From the NCBI GenBank assembly GCA_029781035.1, contig JAKOXK010000027.1, positions 1-63,900 of the forward strand: a stretch of DNA of 63,900 nt. The letters are read 5' to 3'. The notes beneath the pieces were generated by a model. The model searched no databases, was not told the origin of the DNA, and saw nothing but the letters and a program-made list of their open reading frames with translations. Positions 17,081 through 24,757 of this stretch are shown piece after piece. The position numbers and the translations under genes were made by a program. The stretch comes from Armatimonadota bacterium. GTDB taxonomy: Bacteria; Armatimonadota; Fimbriimonadia; Fimbriimonadales; Fimbriimonadaceae. Position 1 is the first letter of the stretch; the number at the start of each line of letters is the position of its first letter.

Positions 17081-18497
17081 TCTGGACCGTCTTCCACTCG
17101 GAGTAGAAGTCTTTTGCGACGGGGCCTTGTTCGCGCGTGCCTGAGCTTGACGCCTTCGTTCCACCAAAAGGTGCATGGGGGTCGACTCCAGTTGTATCGC
17201 CGTTGACTCTCACGAGCCCAGCCTCGATCCTGTCGACGAAGCGCATCGCCGATGAGATGTCTTGCGTGTAGACTGCGGTCGACAGACCAAACCGCGTAGC
17301 GTTTCCAATCTCCACCGCATGGTCAAGGTCTTCCGCTTCTAAGACGGCAAGGACGGGGCCGAACAACTCATCCTGGGCTAGGTCAGAGCCAGGGTCTACG
17401 CGGCCAAACACGGTCGGGGGAACGTAGTAACCTGGGCACGTGGCCCTTGACACGTGCTCGCGCTCGAATGGGGAGTTTTCGAGAGCCCGAGTGAGGCGAT
17501 GCTGGGCTGACTCCTCAATGACGGGTCCGACCGCGGTGGCGGGATCCGACGCAGGACCGACAGGAAGGGATTCGACGGCCTTGACAAGAACTGAAACAAA
17601 CTCGGTGTAGACTGCCTTTTCGACGATGACCCGACTGGTCGCCGTGCACTTCTGCCCTGCGAAACGCATGGCGCCTGCGGCCACCAAGCCTGCAGCCCGC
17701 GGAAGGTCAGCGTCTTTCAGCACAATGGCGGCGTTCTTCCCGCCCATCTCCGTCTGGCACTTGACGTTTCTGGCCGCACTCACCTTTTGGATTATTGTGC
17801 CAACTTCAATTGAGCCCGTGAAGGAGACAGCCTTGACGCCGGGGTCCTCGATCAAAGCGGTTCCGACAGTTTCGCCGTCACCCTGAACGACGTTGAAGGC
17901 CCCGTCCGGCAGACCGATGGAGGTTTCAGCGAGCAGTTGTGCGCACCAAGGTGACTGCTCTGCTGGTTTGAAAACGACCGTGTTGCCCATCGCCAAGGCC
18001 GGTGCTGCCTTCCAGAGTGGTATTGCTAAAGGGAAGTTCCAGGGCGTGATGAGGGTGACCACACCGAGCGGCTGACGGAGCGAGTACTGAAGAGGACCGT
18101 CTGACAAAGCCGGGATAACCTCGCCGACACTTCTGACTGCGTCTCCGGCGAAATAGCGGAGGATCGCGATGCACCGGGAAACCTCTCCCCGAGCCTCGCC
18201 GAGTGGCTTGCCGACCTCACGAGCGATGGCTTGGGAAAGCTCTTCGTGCCGGTCTTGGATTCGGCTGGCCCACTGGTAGAGGGCGTCTGCCCGAGCCGGG
18301 CCGGACATATGCCTCCACGTTGGGAAAGCTTGGGAGGCGGCCTGGACTGCTTTGGCCGCATCCTCCTTGGCCCCTCTTGGGGCGAGGGCGACCACATCGG
18401 CGGGATCGGACGGATTGAGGGATGCGAAGGTGCCCGGCTCCCGGGACTCTACAAAGCTTGAACCAATGAACTGGGCGATTCGGACGGGATCGGACAT
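17070..18497 (-). CDS. Aldehyde dehydrogenase, probably 2-oxoglutarate semialdehyde dehydrogenase
   Basis: A 475-residue NAD(P)-dependent aldehyde dehydrogenase. The catalytic residues are Glu250 (in TEMGGKN) and Cys284 (GQKCTATSR); the PWNFPLAIP and FTGSIEVG nucleotide-binding blocks are intact. The family member that oxidises 2-oxoglutarate semialdehyde to 2-oxoglutarate is the last step of hydroxyproline breakdown, and the gene lies tail-to-tail with the two preceding steps. Succinate-semialdehyde or another aldehyde cannot be excluded. The oxidase/dehydrogenase that links the epimerase and the deaminase is missing from the window. Confidence 0.88.
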   Translation of the reverse strand: MSDPVRIAQFIGSSFVESREPGTFASLNPSDPADVVALAPRGAKEDAAKAVQAASQAFPTWRHMSGPARADALYQWASRIQDRHEELSQAIAREVGKPLGEARGEVSRCIAILRYFAGDAVRSVGEVIPALSDGPLQYSLRQPLGVVTLITPWNFPLAIPLWKAAPALAMGNTVVFKPAEQSPWCAQLLAETSIGLPDGAFNVVQGDGETVGTALIEDPGVKAVSFTGSIEVGTIIQKVSAARNVKCQTEMGGKNAAIVLKDADLPRAAGLVAAGAMRFAGQKCTATSRVIVEKAVYTEFVSVLVKAVESLPVGPASDPATAVGPVIEESAQHRLTRALENSPFEREHVSRATCPGYYVPPTVFGRVDPGSDLAQDELFGPVLAVLEAEDLDHAVEIGNATRFGLSTAVYTQDISSAMRFVDRIEAGLVRVNGDTTGVDPHAPFGGTKASSSGTREQGPVAKDFYSEWKTVQINP

Positions 18498-18650
18498 TCC
18501 GCTCCGAGACTACACCAAGGCCCGGCTGCCGTGGGCCCCCTGGATTCTCGTACGGTCAATGGCCCCTGTATGCGTTCGGTCATAACCATTCCGGTTTTGT
18601 AATGGTAGGCTCCGACCCGTGCTTCTGGCCAGGGGCATGGCGGGTAGGTC

Positions 18651-20159
18651 ATGAAAGGCAAGCTCCCAGAGAACTTCTACAACCCAATATCGATCGTCGG
18701 CATAAGCCTCACGGTGGTCGCATTTGGCCTCATCGTGTTCTTGTTCATCCTCGACCGTTTCTCAAGCCAGTCGAACCCCTACATGGGGTTGATCACGTTC
18801 GTGGCTCTGCCTGCGGTGATCCTCTTCGGATTCGCTTTGGCCTTTTTCGGACTGTGGCGTACGGCGAGAAAGGTCAAGAAAGGGCTGCCTATCAACCGTA
18901 GCCTGCGGGTCGACTTGGCCAATCCCAAGCACCGCACTGCCTTCTTGATGTTCGTCAACGGCGGCCTGTTCTTCGTGGCCATTTCCGCGTTCGGCACGTA
19001 CAAAGCTTACGAGTACACCGAGTCCGTGCAATTCTGCGGCAAGGTCTGCCACAACGTTATGAAGCCTGAGTACACCGCGTACCAGAACTCGCCTCACGCC
19101 CGCGTTCCCTGTACTGGATGCCACATCGGCAATGGCGCGACTTGGTGGGTGAGGTCGAAGATCTCGGGCGCGTACCAGGTGTATTCGGTCCTGTTCAACA
19201 AGTACGACCGGCCGATCCCGACACCCGTAAAGAATCTGCGTCCTGCGAAAGAGACGTGCGAAGAGTGCCACTGGCCGAGCCACTTCTACAGTGAAAAGCT
19301 TGTGGATCACACGTACTATCTGTCCGATGAGGCCAATACGAAGTTCAACATCAGCATGCTCGTCAAGATCGGTGGATCTGATCATGGGGCGATGCAGGGC
19401 ATCCATGCCCACATGTACCTCGACAAGCAGATCAGCTACATTTCAACAGACCGTCAGAGACAGGTCATTCCCTACGTCGAAGCGCGTGGCAAAGATGGCA
19501 AAGTCGAGGTCTACCAAAGCATGGAGTCCCCGCTGACTGACGACCAGAGGAAGACCGGAGAGAAAAGGGTGGTCGATTGTATCGACTGCCACAACCGGCC
19601 CTCCCACCAGTACAAACACCCCGAGTTCAGTGTCAACATGGCGATGACGAACGGGGCCATCGACCCAACGCTCCCTGAGATCAAGATGGAGGCGGTCGAA
19701 GTGCTCGAGAAGCCCTATAAGACCGAGGGAGAGGCGCTGTCAAGCATTCAGTCAGGCGTCCAGAAGTTCTACAAAGAGTCACATCCGGACGTTTTCGAGA
19801 AACGGAGCAAAGATCTCGCTGTGGCGATTGCGCAGATCCAGGCGATCTACTCTCAGAACTACTTCCCTGAAATGAACGTCAGCTGGAAGGCCTACCCGAA
19901 CAACCTAGACCACATGCATTCGGCCGGTTGTTTCCGTTGCCACGACGGAAAGCACGTCAGCAAGTCTGGAAAGGTGATTAGCCGAGACTGTCAGACGTGC
20001 CACACCATCCTCTCGGAAGTGGACACCGAAGGCAAGCGGGAAACTTCATTGACCGGCGTCGAGTTCAAACATCCTGTAGACATCGGCGACGCATGGAAGG
20101 AACAGTTGTGCAAGGACTGTCACGGCAAACAGGAAGAGGAGCCCGCACCAGGTAAGTAG
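18651..20159 (+). CDS. Membrane-anchored heptaheme NapC/NirT-type cytochrome c
   Basis: A 502-residue quinol-oxidising-type cytochrome. Three hydrophobic helices (about 12-34, 45-68 and 97-115) precede the heme domain. Heme sites in order: CGKVCH (129-134, a CX3CH form), CTGCH (154-158), CEECH, CIDCH, CFRCH, CQTCH and CKDCH; seven in all. The first two with the NVMKPEYTAYQNSPHARVPC spacing match NapC/NirT/NrfH proteins that pass electrons from menaquinol to periplasmic acceptors. A strong terminator follows at 20182-20226. The convergent cytochrome/FeS/NrfD operon downstream suggests a shared respiratory function. The terminal acceptor is not encoded here. Confidence 0.9.
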   Translation: MKGKLPENFYNPISIVGISLTVVAFGLIVFLFILDRFSSQSNPYMGLITFVALPAVILFGFALAFFGLWRTARKVKKGLPINRSLRVDLANPKHRTAFLMFVNGGLFFVAISAFGTYKAYEYTESVQFCGKVCHNVMKPEYTAYQNSPHARVPCTGCHIGNGATWWVRSKISGAYQVYSVLFNKYDRPIPTPVKNLRPAKETCEECHWPSHFYSEKLVDHTYYLSDEANTKFNISMLVKIGGSDHGAMQGIHAHMYLDKQISYISTDRQRQVIPYVEARGKDGKVEVYQSMESPLTDDQRKTGEKRVVDCIDCHNRPSHQYKHPEFSVNMAMTNGAIDPTLPEIKMEAVEVLEKPYKTEGEALSSIQSGVQKFYKESHPDVFEKRSKDLAVAIAQIQAIYSQNYFPEMNVSWKAYPNNLDHMHSAGCFRCHDGKHVSKSGKVISRDCQTCHTILSEVDTEGKRETSLTGVEFKHPVDIGDAWKEQLCKDCHGKQEEEPAPGK

Positions 20160-20181
20160 GGTGCCGGTCAAGACCTCCTGT

Positions 20182-20226
20182 CCGCCGCTCGATCCCTTGT
20201 TGGGCTCGAGCGGCGGATTGCTTTTT
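20182..20226 (+). terminator. Rho-independent terminator after the heptaheme cytochrome
   Basis: Perfect 11-bp inverted repeat (arms 20182-20192 and 20206-20216, 13-nt loop) followed within six bases by a run of five T (20222-20226). It starts 22 bp after the cytochrome stop codon and points in the same direction. Confidence 0.85.
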
Positions 20227-20356
20227 GAACCAGGCAGGCAGGAGTATCTGAGATCGCTTCCGCTGTTGACAATGTCTCAGGGAACCCGTTGCTTCTCGGG
20301 CGCGGGCGAGTGGCCAACAAGTCGGGCCCTGGTTCCTTCTGCTGGATCCGAACACA

Positions 20357-20391
20357 CGAAAAAGAAGCAGGGCTCTCGCCATTGAGAGCCC
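20357..20391 (-). terminator. Rho-independent terminator after the nrfD-like gene
   Basis: Inverted repeat with 8-bp arms (20370-20377 and 20384-20391, loop of six). On the minus strand it is followed by a T-rich CTGCTTCTTTTTC. It lies 30 bp past the stop of the NrfD-like gene and would end the cytochrome/FeS/NrfD transcript. The space between the two convergent terminators (20227-20356) shows no gene. Confidence 0.75.
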
Positions 20392-20420
20392 CGCATGGAG
20401 AGGACTTGAACTTATTCGTA

Positions 20421-21632
20421 CTAAACGGGTTGGGGATCTCCCTGACCAGCCTCGGGTTCAGCACCATGGGTGCCCCAAGGCGGGATGATCTTGACCAGCA
20501 CGAAGAGAATGATGATGGGGAGGATCAAGAGGAACAGTGAGGCCAGGATGCCTTCTTGTCCGATCATTTCCAACTTGTACGTGCTCAGCCCACGCAAGCT
20601 CTTTGAGAACAGCTGGCCGCCGATAACGACGTTCCAGCGCATGGCCAAGACTCCGAGCAACACCAGGAAGCCACTGATGGCGTAGAGCTTTGTCCGAACC
20701 GCTTCCGACGCCTTCGAGAGTTGAGTGTAGGCCAGCATGCCGAGAGGGAGAAGGCCCCCCAGGAAGAGCTGAAGACCGAAGATCGTGTAATAGAGATAGC
20801 CGGAGCTAAGAAGCCCCAGAACTTCGACCCATTCACCAGCTTCGTACAACCGGTGAACGATGTCGAGTCCTTCAAGGGTCAAGTCGAAGATCAGAGCGAA
20901 CATCAGGTAACGGCCAACGGCGTCCAGACACCCGATGTCCAAGACCTGCTTTCGGTACTTCGTGGTGATCAGATAGAACAGGAGAACGAGCGAAATGCCC
21001 GAGACGATCGCTGAGAGGAGGAAGATCACCGGCATCAGCACGCTTGACCACCACGGGTTGCTCTTGAGCGACCCGAAGATGAACCCCACATAGCCGTGGA
21101 GCAGCACGGCAGAGGGAATACCGATGATCGTGATGAACCGGCCCGCCTTGTCATCGAACTGGAGCGCCTTTTTCGAGACGTCCTTGAATCCCAAGGTGAG
21201 AGCGGTGTAGAAGCTCTTGACGATGCCTCTTGTCACTTCGGTCTTCTTGACAAGGTCAGCTCGAAAGTCGAACCAGATCTCGAGCAACAGGACGGCCATC
21301 AGGTACCAGAGGTAGACGAAGCCGAAGATCGCCATGGCCGAGCTCAAGTGGGGCGTCATCATGATCTCGATGGCCCTTTCAGGGTGTCCGAGATGGGTGA
21401 CAAGTGGAATCGGGGCGCAGATCAGGAAGGCCAATGCCGTCAGCAGGGCCAGTCGGTAGGTGGGGGCGACTTTCTTCGCGTCAAAGACCCTGACTAACGA
21501 AGCGAGAATGAACGCGCCCGCCACGAGTCCGGTCAGGTACGGGTACAGCACGATCAGGACGCTCCACTGGAGTTCCTTCTCGTTCGGAAAGACGTAGTTG
21601 CTGGACTGAGCGAGGAGTTGGAGGGGGAACAT
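20421..21632 (-). CDS. NrfD/PsrC-family membrane quinol oxidoreductase subunit
   Basis: A 403-residue polytopic protein with eight or more hydrophobic helices. The NrfD family (NrfD, PsrC, ActC) carries the quinone site and works with a four-cluster ferredoxin subunit and a cytochrome. Family features seen are PYLTGLVAGAFILASLVRV in the first helices, PLVTHLGHPERAIEIM, and the PHLSSAMAIFGFVYLWYL block. It follows the FeS gene by 4 bp in a three-gene operon, cytochrome then FeS then NrfD, the same order as NrfBCD. The catalytic reductase subunit is absent here. The C-terminus is a short Pro/Gly-rich tail. Confidence 0.9.
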   Translation of the reverse strand: MFPLQLLAQSSNYVFPNEKELQWSVLIVLYPYLTGLVAGAFILASLVRVFDAKKVAPTYRLALLTALAFLICAPIPLVTHLGHPERAIEIMMTPHLSSAMAIFGFVYLWYLMAVLLLEIWFDFRADLVKKTEVTRGIVKSFYTALTLGFKDVSKKALQFDDKAGRFITIIGIPSAVLLHGYVGFIFGSLKSNPWWSSVLMPVIFLLSAIVSGISLVLLFYLITTKYRKQVLDIGCLDAVGRYLMFALIFDLTLEGLDIVHRLYEAGEWVEVLGLLSSGYLYYTIFGLQLFLGGLLPLGMLAYTQLSKASEAVRTKLYAISGFLVLLGVLAMRWNVVIGGQLFSKSLRGLSTYKLEMIGQEGILASLFLLILPIIILFVLVKIIPPWGTHGAEPEAGQGDPQPV

Positions 21633-21636
21633 TGGG

Positions 21637-22422
21637 TCACACCACCTCCTTCGAGAGTCCCTTGTACTGGACTTTGGCGCCGGTCTTCAGGTGAGGTTTC
21701 ATAACGTTGGTGGCGTTTTCCCGAACGAACTTGGCGACAGGGCTCTCCTTGTCGGAGATGTCTCCGAATATCCGAGCTCCTGTCGGGCACACTTCGACGC
21801 AAGCAGGAACCTGCCCCTTCTTGATGCGATGATAACAGAGGGTGCATTTGTCAGCTGTCCGCTTCTTCTCGTTCCAGAACCGAGATCCGTACGGACAGGC
21901 TTGGATGCAATAGCGACAACCGACACACCAGTCGTAGTCGACCATGACGACTCCGTCGCTTGTTTCGAAGGTTGCTCCGACCGGGCACACCTGCGTGCAC
22001 GGTGAGTCGTCACAATGATTGCAGAGTTTCGGGACGAAGAACGCCCGTGTGACATTCTCGTCGGACACTTCGGGGAAGCCATGGATGCCACCATCTGGCG
22101 ATGAGATGTCGACAGAGCCGTCTTCTTTGATGACGTAGCGCTCGATCCACGTCCGAAAATGCCCTTCTGGCACGTCGTTTTCGACGGAGCAAGCCTGGAC
22201 GCAGGATCCACACCCGATACACTTCTCAATGTCGATGGCCATCGCGTACCAAGGCGATGCCGGGTATCCGGTCGCGGTGCGCTTCGTGGTCTTCTTAGCG
22301 ATCTTGGAAGTGACGTTGCTCCAGGCTGCGTAGCCCCCAGCGCCGACGCCGATCAGGATCACCGATTGCCCGATGGTCTTGAGCAGGTCACTGCGCGTGA
22401 TGAGTTTCTCGTTTTCTTCCAT
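21637..22422 (-). CDS. Four-cluster [4Fe-4S] ferredoxin subunit (NrfC/HybA-like)
   Basis: A 261-residue electron-transfer subunit. Cys motifs for four [4Fe-4S] clusters are visible: CIGCGSCVQAC (about residue 68), CNHCDDSPCTQVCP, CVGCRYCIQACP, and CTLCYHRIKKGQVPACVEVCP with its typical insertion. The N-terminus holds one hydrophobic segment (VILIGVGAGGYAAW, about 21-34) preceded by ITRSDLLK; it lacks the RR pair of a Tat signal, so export route is unclear and it may be an anchor. It follows the tetraheme cytochrome by 4 bp and precedes the NrfD-like gene, an NrfBCD-like quinol module. Confidence 0.92.
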   Translation of the reverse strand: MEENEKLITRSDLLKTIGQSVILIGVGAGGYAAWSNVTSKIAKKTTKRTATGYPASPWYAMAIDIEKCIGCGSCVQACSVENDVPEGHFRTWIERYVIKEDGSVDISSPDGGIHGFPEVSDENVTRAFFVPKLCNHCDDSPCTQVCPVGATFETSDGVVMVDYDWCVGCRYCIQACPYGSRFWNEKKRTADKCTLCYHRIKKGQVPACVEVCPTGARIFGDISDKESPVAKFVRENATNVMKPHLKTGAKVQYKGLSKEVV

Positions 22423-22426
22423 GTGT

Positions 22427-22861
22427 CTACTCGCTGGGGTGGATTTCGTGGCACTCCATGCAACGTTTTCCTGGGTTGTGCTGGTTGGGGTCGATCTGAG
22501 GGAACCAATCAGGCCGTCCTACCAGACGGGCGTGGCACCGCGTGCAGTCGGCTCGGGTCGATGGCACCTTGGGCTTGATGGTCTCGAAGTTCTGCGCATG
22601 GGCCAGGGCAGGCCCGTGACACGTCTCGCACCCGACCCCCTTCTGTACGTGAGGCGTCACTTTGAACTTGTCCTCATGGCACTCGGCACAAGCCTTTCGG
22701 CCCGCATGCGACATCGCTCTCGAAGCGATCATCTGCGGAGCTTGGATGCGGTGGAACCCATCTTCGCCAAACCCCTTGGGCACCGCTTGGCTCCGGACAC
22801 CAAGGAACAAGCAGATCACGACGAGGAACACAATTGCGATTCGAACAACCTGTGGAGCCAT
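22427..22861 (-). CDS. Tetraheme cytochrome c, NrfB-like position
   Basis: A 144-residue protein with an N-terminal hydrophobic signal or anchor (IAIVFLVVICLFLGV, about residues 8-22) and four heme motifs: CAECH, CETCH, CTRCH and CMECH, well spread from about residue 58 to 138. It is the first gene of the minus-strand cytochrome/FeS/NrfD operon, so it should take electrons from the FeS subunit in the periplasm. No enzyme gene follows. It may connect to the heptaheme cytochrome encoded convergently. Confidence 0.9.
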   Translation of the reverse strand: MAPQVVRIAIVFLVVICLFLGVRSQAVPKGFGEDGFHRIQAPQMIASRAMSHAGRKACAECHEDKFKVTPHVQKGVGCETCHGPALAHAQNFETIKPKVPSTRADCTRCHARLVGRPDWFPQIDPNQHNPGKRCMECHEIHPSE

Positions 22862-23041
22862 GCCACCTCCTCGGGGTGGGGTGCGATGTCAAAAAGGAAT
22901 CTTCCGACCCAACCCTAAGCTCAGGGATTGATTGTCACTGGCATTAGGACTCAGGGCCCTGACAGGCGTCATACTTCGGGAAAACGAACCAGAAAGCGGG
23001 GAAACATTGGACGAATCTAATGGAATGACTTGATGCTGGGC

Positions 23042-23081
23042 AAAAAAGAGACGGGCGTGGTGGTCGCACCACGCCCGTCTC
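23042..23081 (-). terminator. Strong terminator hairpin after the LolA-cytochrome gene
   Basis: Perfect 15-bp inverted repeat (arms 23048-23062 and 23067-23081, 4-nt loop). On the minus strand it is followed by six T (23047-23042). It lies 17 bp beyond the stop of the minus-strand gene at 23098-24021 and is the longest perfect hairpin I noticed in the window. Confidence 0.9.
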
Positions 23082-23097
23082 GTATTCGGACCTTGAG

Positions 23098-24021
23098 TCA
23101 GTCGCCTTTGGCGCCGTTCTTGATCCAATCGTATATGGTTTTCTGGTCGGCTTGGCTGAGCGGCGGTCGGTTACGGGGCATTTCAGGATTGGATCCGCTG
23201 ATGACCTCGTAGAGGTCGCTGCTGTCCGGGTCTCCAGCCTTGACGATCCTCTTCGTCAAGTTCGCATACGAAGACAGGTCTACGCCTCCTGACCGGCGGC
23301 CCGAACCGTGGCATGGCATGCAGTTCTTGTCGAAAATGGCCTGCACAGCCGCATACCCGGAGCCGGCATCGTTGGCTTGCTCGACCTTCTTCGCCCCGTC
23401 TGGAGCCGTGAAAGCGAACGTGGTGGCGTCCGGCCCGGACGTGCCGATGGACAGCTTGTCCGACGTTACGAGCCATTCCTTGTCACTTTGTTTGAGGTCG
23501 AAGCCGAAGGCATATCCCGTCTTGTTGTCGATGTAGAACGTGCCAGATCCTGGCTCGGGCTTCTCCCAGCTCGCAATCACCTCCACCACGTCATGGCCCT
23601 TGATCGTGCGGCTCCCGCCTGTCTTGGCGGTGGCGATGTCGTCGTAAGGGCGCTTGGCGAAGAATGTGGTCCATGCCCAAGTCGCCGGGCCCGAGACGTC
23701 TTTGAGCAGGGTCGCATCGTCCGCCGGCGTCACGGTGTAGCTGTTGGAGGCTTTCGTGTAGCGGTACACGTTGGTGCCGTCACAGAGCACGAACCCGTCG
23801 GCATTCTCGATCCTATAGAGGTTGGGTTTGCCAAAACTGAACGTCGCGGTCGACTGGGCACCAGGCAAAGCCTGGATCGTGACGGATCCGGACAGTGTCT
23901 TCGCGTCTTGCAGGAGCTTAGCTTGTTTGCTCAACTGTCCGGGCAACATGCGCTGCGCGGCCACGCACGCCAGAATTCCCACCGACACGACCGGTAGCAG
24001 GATCAAAGTTGAACGACTCAT
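23098..24021 (-). CDS. LolA/DUF2092-like domain fused to a cytochrome c domain
   Basis: A 307-residue secreted protein. After a signal sequence (STLILLPVVSVGILACVA, about residues 4-21) comes a region of about 190 residues that reads like the LolA/DUF2092 beta-sandwich (KTLSGSVTIQALPG, RIENADGFVLCDGTNVYRYT, GTFYIDNKTGYAFGFDL). From about residue 225 a single-heme cytochrome c domain follows: CMPCH, a VKAGDPDSSDLYEVI block, and NPEMP with the likely Met ligand, then a final DWIKNGAK helix, like the small planctomycete-type cytochromes. A longer frame goes past the ATG at 24021 but the extra residues look random. The fusion is uncommon and its function unknown. Confidence 0.82.
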   Translation of the reverse strand: MSRSTLILLPVVSVGILACVAAQRMLPGQLSKQAKLLQDAKTLSGSVTIQALPGAQSTATFSFGKPNLYRIENADGFVLCDGTNVYRYTKASNSYTVTPADDATLLKDVSGPATWAWTTFFAKRPYDDIATAKTGGSRTIKGHDVVEVIASWEKPEPGSGTFYIDNKTGYAFGFDLKQSDKEWLVTSDKLSIGTSGPDATTFAFTAPDGAKKVEQANDAGSGYAAVQAIFDKNCMPCHGSGRRSGGVDLSSYANLTKRIVKAGDPDSSDLYEVISGSNPEMPRNRPPLSQADQKTIYDWIKNGAKGD

Positions 24022-24073
24022 GAGTTTCACGATATTAGACGATTTAGGGTGCAAAGTCCAACACTGTCGGAGT

Positions 24074-24757
24074 CTAGGTCCTGCTCTGACCTCGGTCGAG
24101 GACGGCCACTGCCGCGGCGGCACCGGGTATCTGGTCCAGCGTCCAGGCAGTCAGCCGGAGCGGCGTTCCAGCCGCCACGGAACTGGGAGACCGGGACTCG
24201 TAGATCCGACTGACGTCGTAAGCCTTGAGCGGACACCCCAGCCCGATCCCCGACGCTTTGGAACAAGCTTCCTTGAGGGTCCACATGGCGAAGAACGCTT
24301 GGATCCCGAACTCATGTACGGTGAGCGCTTCTTTGTCCGTGAAGTGGTCGGCCAGCAGCGCGGTGAAATCGAAGTCGTTGACCACTGTCTCAACGTCTAC
24401 TCCGATCGGGTCCGAACTCGAGACCGCGACAAGGACGTCTTCGCCCGACGACGACAGGTTGAACTCAATCGACCCATCGGGTAGGCAGGGCTTTCCGCGC
24501 CCGTCCTGGATCACATCGAGTGAGGCGGGGTCGGTGCCGATTGCTGACGACAACACTCGTCTCAGAAACGCCCGACGAACTATGAACCGCCTCTGCTCAA
24601 GGGCAGACCGATAACACTGGGCCTGAGCCGTCTCGGATGCGCTCAGGACACTCAGGTGGTCGGCCAGGCAGTCCGGGCGGTCGAGGCGTCCGTGCCAGAC
24701 GGTCACGCCGGGCGACTTCCACACCACTCGGGAACCGAAGGCATCGGTCCCTTTCAT
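24074..24757 (-). CDS. 4'-phosphopantetheinyl transferase, Sfp type
   Basis: A 227-residue enzyme that loads the phosphopantetheine arm from CoA onto a carrier protein Ser. The two signatures are GVDVE (119-123; Asp121 and Glu123 bind Mg) and WTLKEACSKASG (159-170; Trp, Lys and Glu). The ATG at 24757 shares one base with the synthetase stop (TGATG), so the two are translationally coupled. A longer frame starting at 24892 would overlap the synthetase and is not favoured. Its obvious substrate is the carrier domain (Ser562) of that synthetase. Confidence 0.92.
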   Translation of the reverse strand: MKGTDAFGSRVVWKSPGVTVWHGRLDRPDCLADHLSVLSASETAQAQCYRSALEQRRFIVRRAFLRRVLSSAIGTDPASLDVIQDGRGKPCLPDGSIEFNLSSSGEDVLVAVSSSDPIGVDVETVVNDFDFTALLADHFTDKEALTVHEFGIQAFFAMWTLKEACSKASGIGLGCPLKAYDVSRIYESRSPSSVAAGTPLRLTAWTLDQIPGAAAAVAVLDRGQSRT

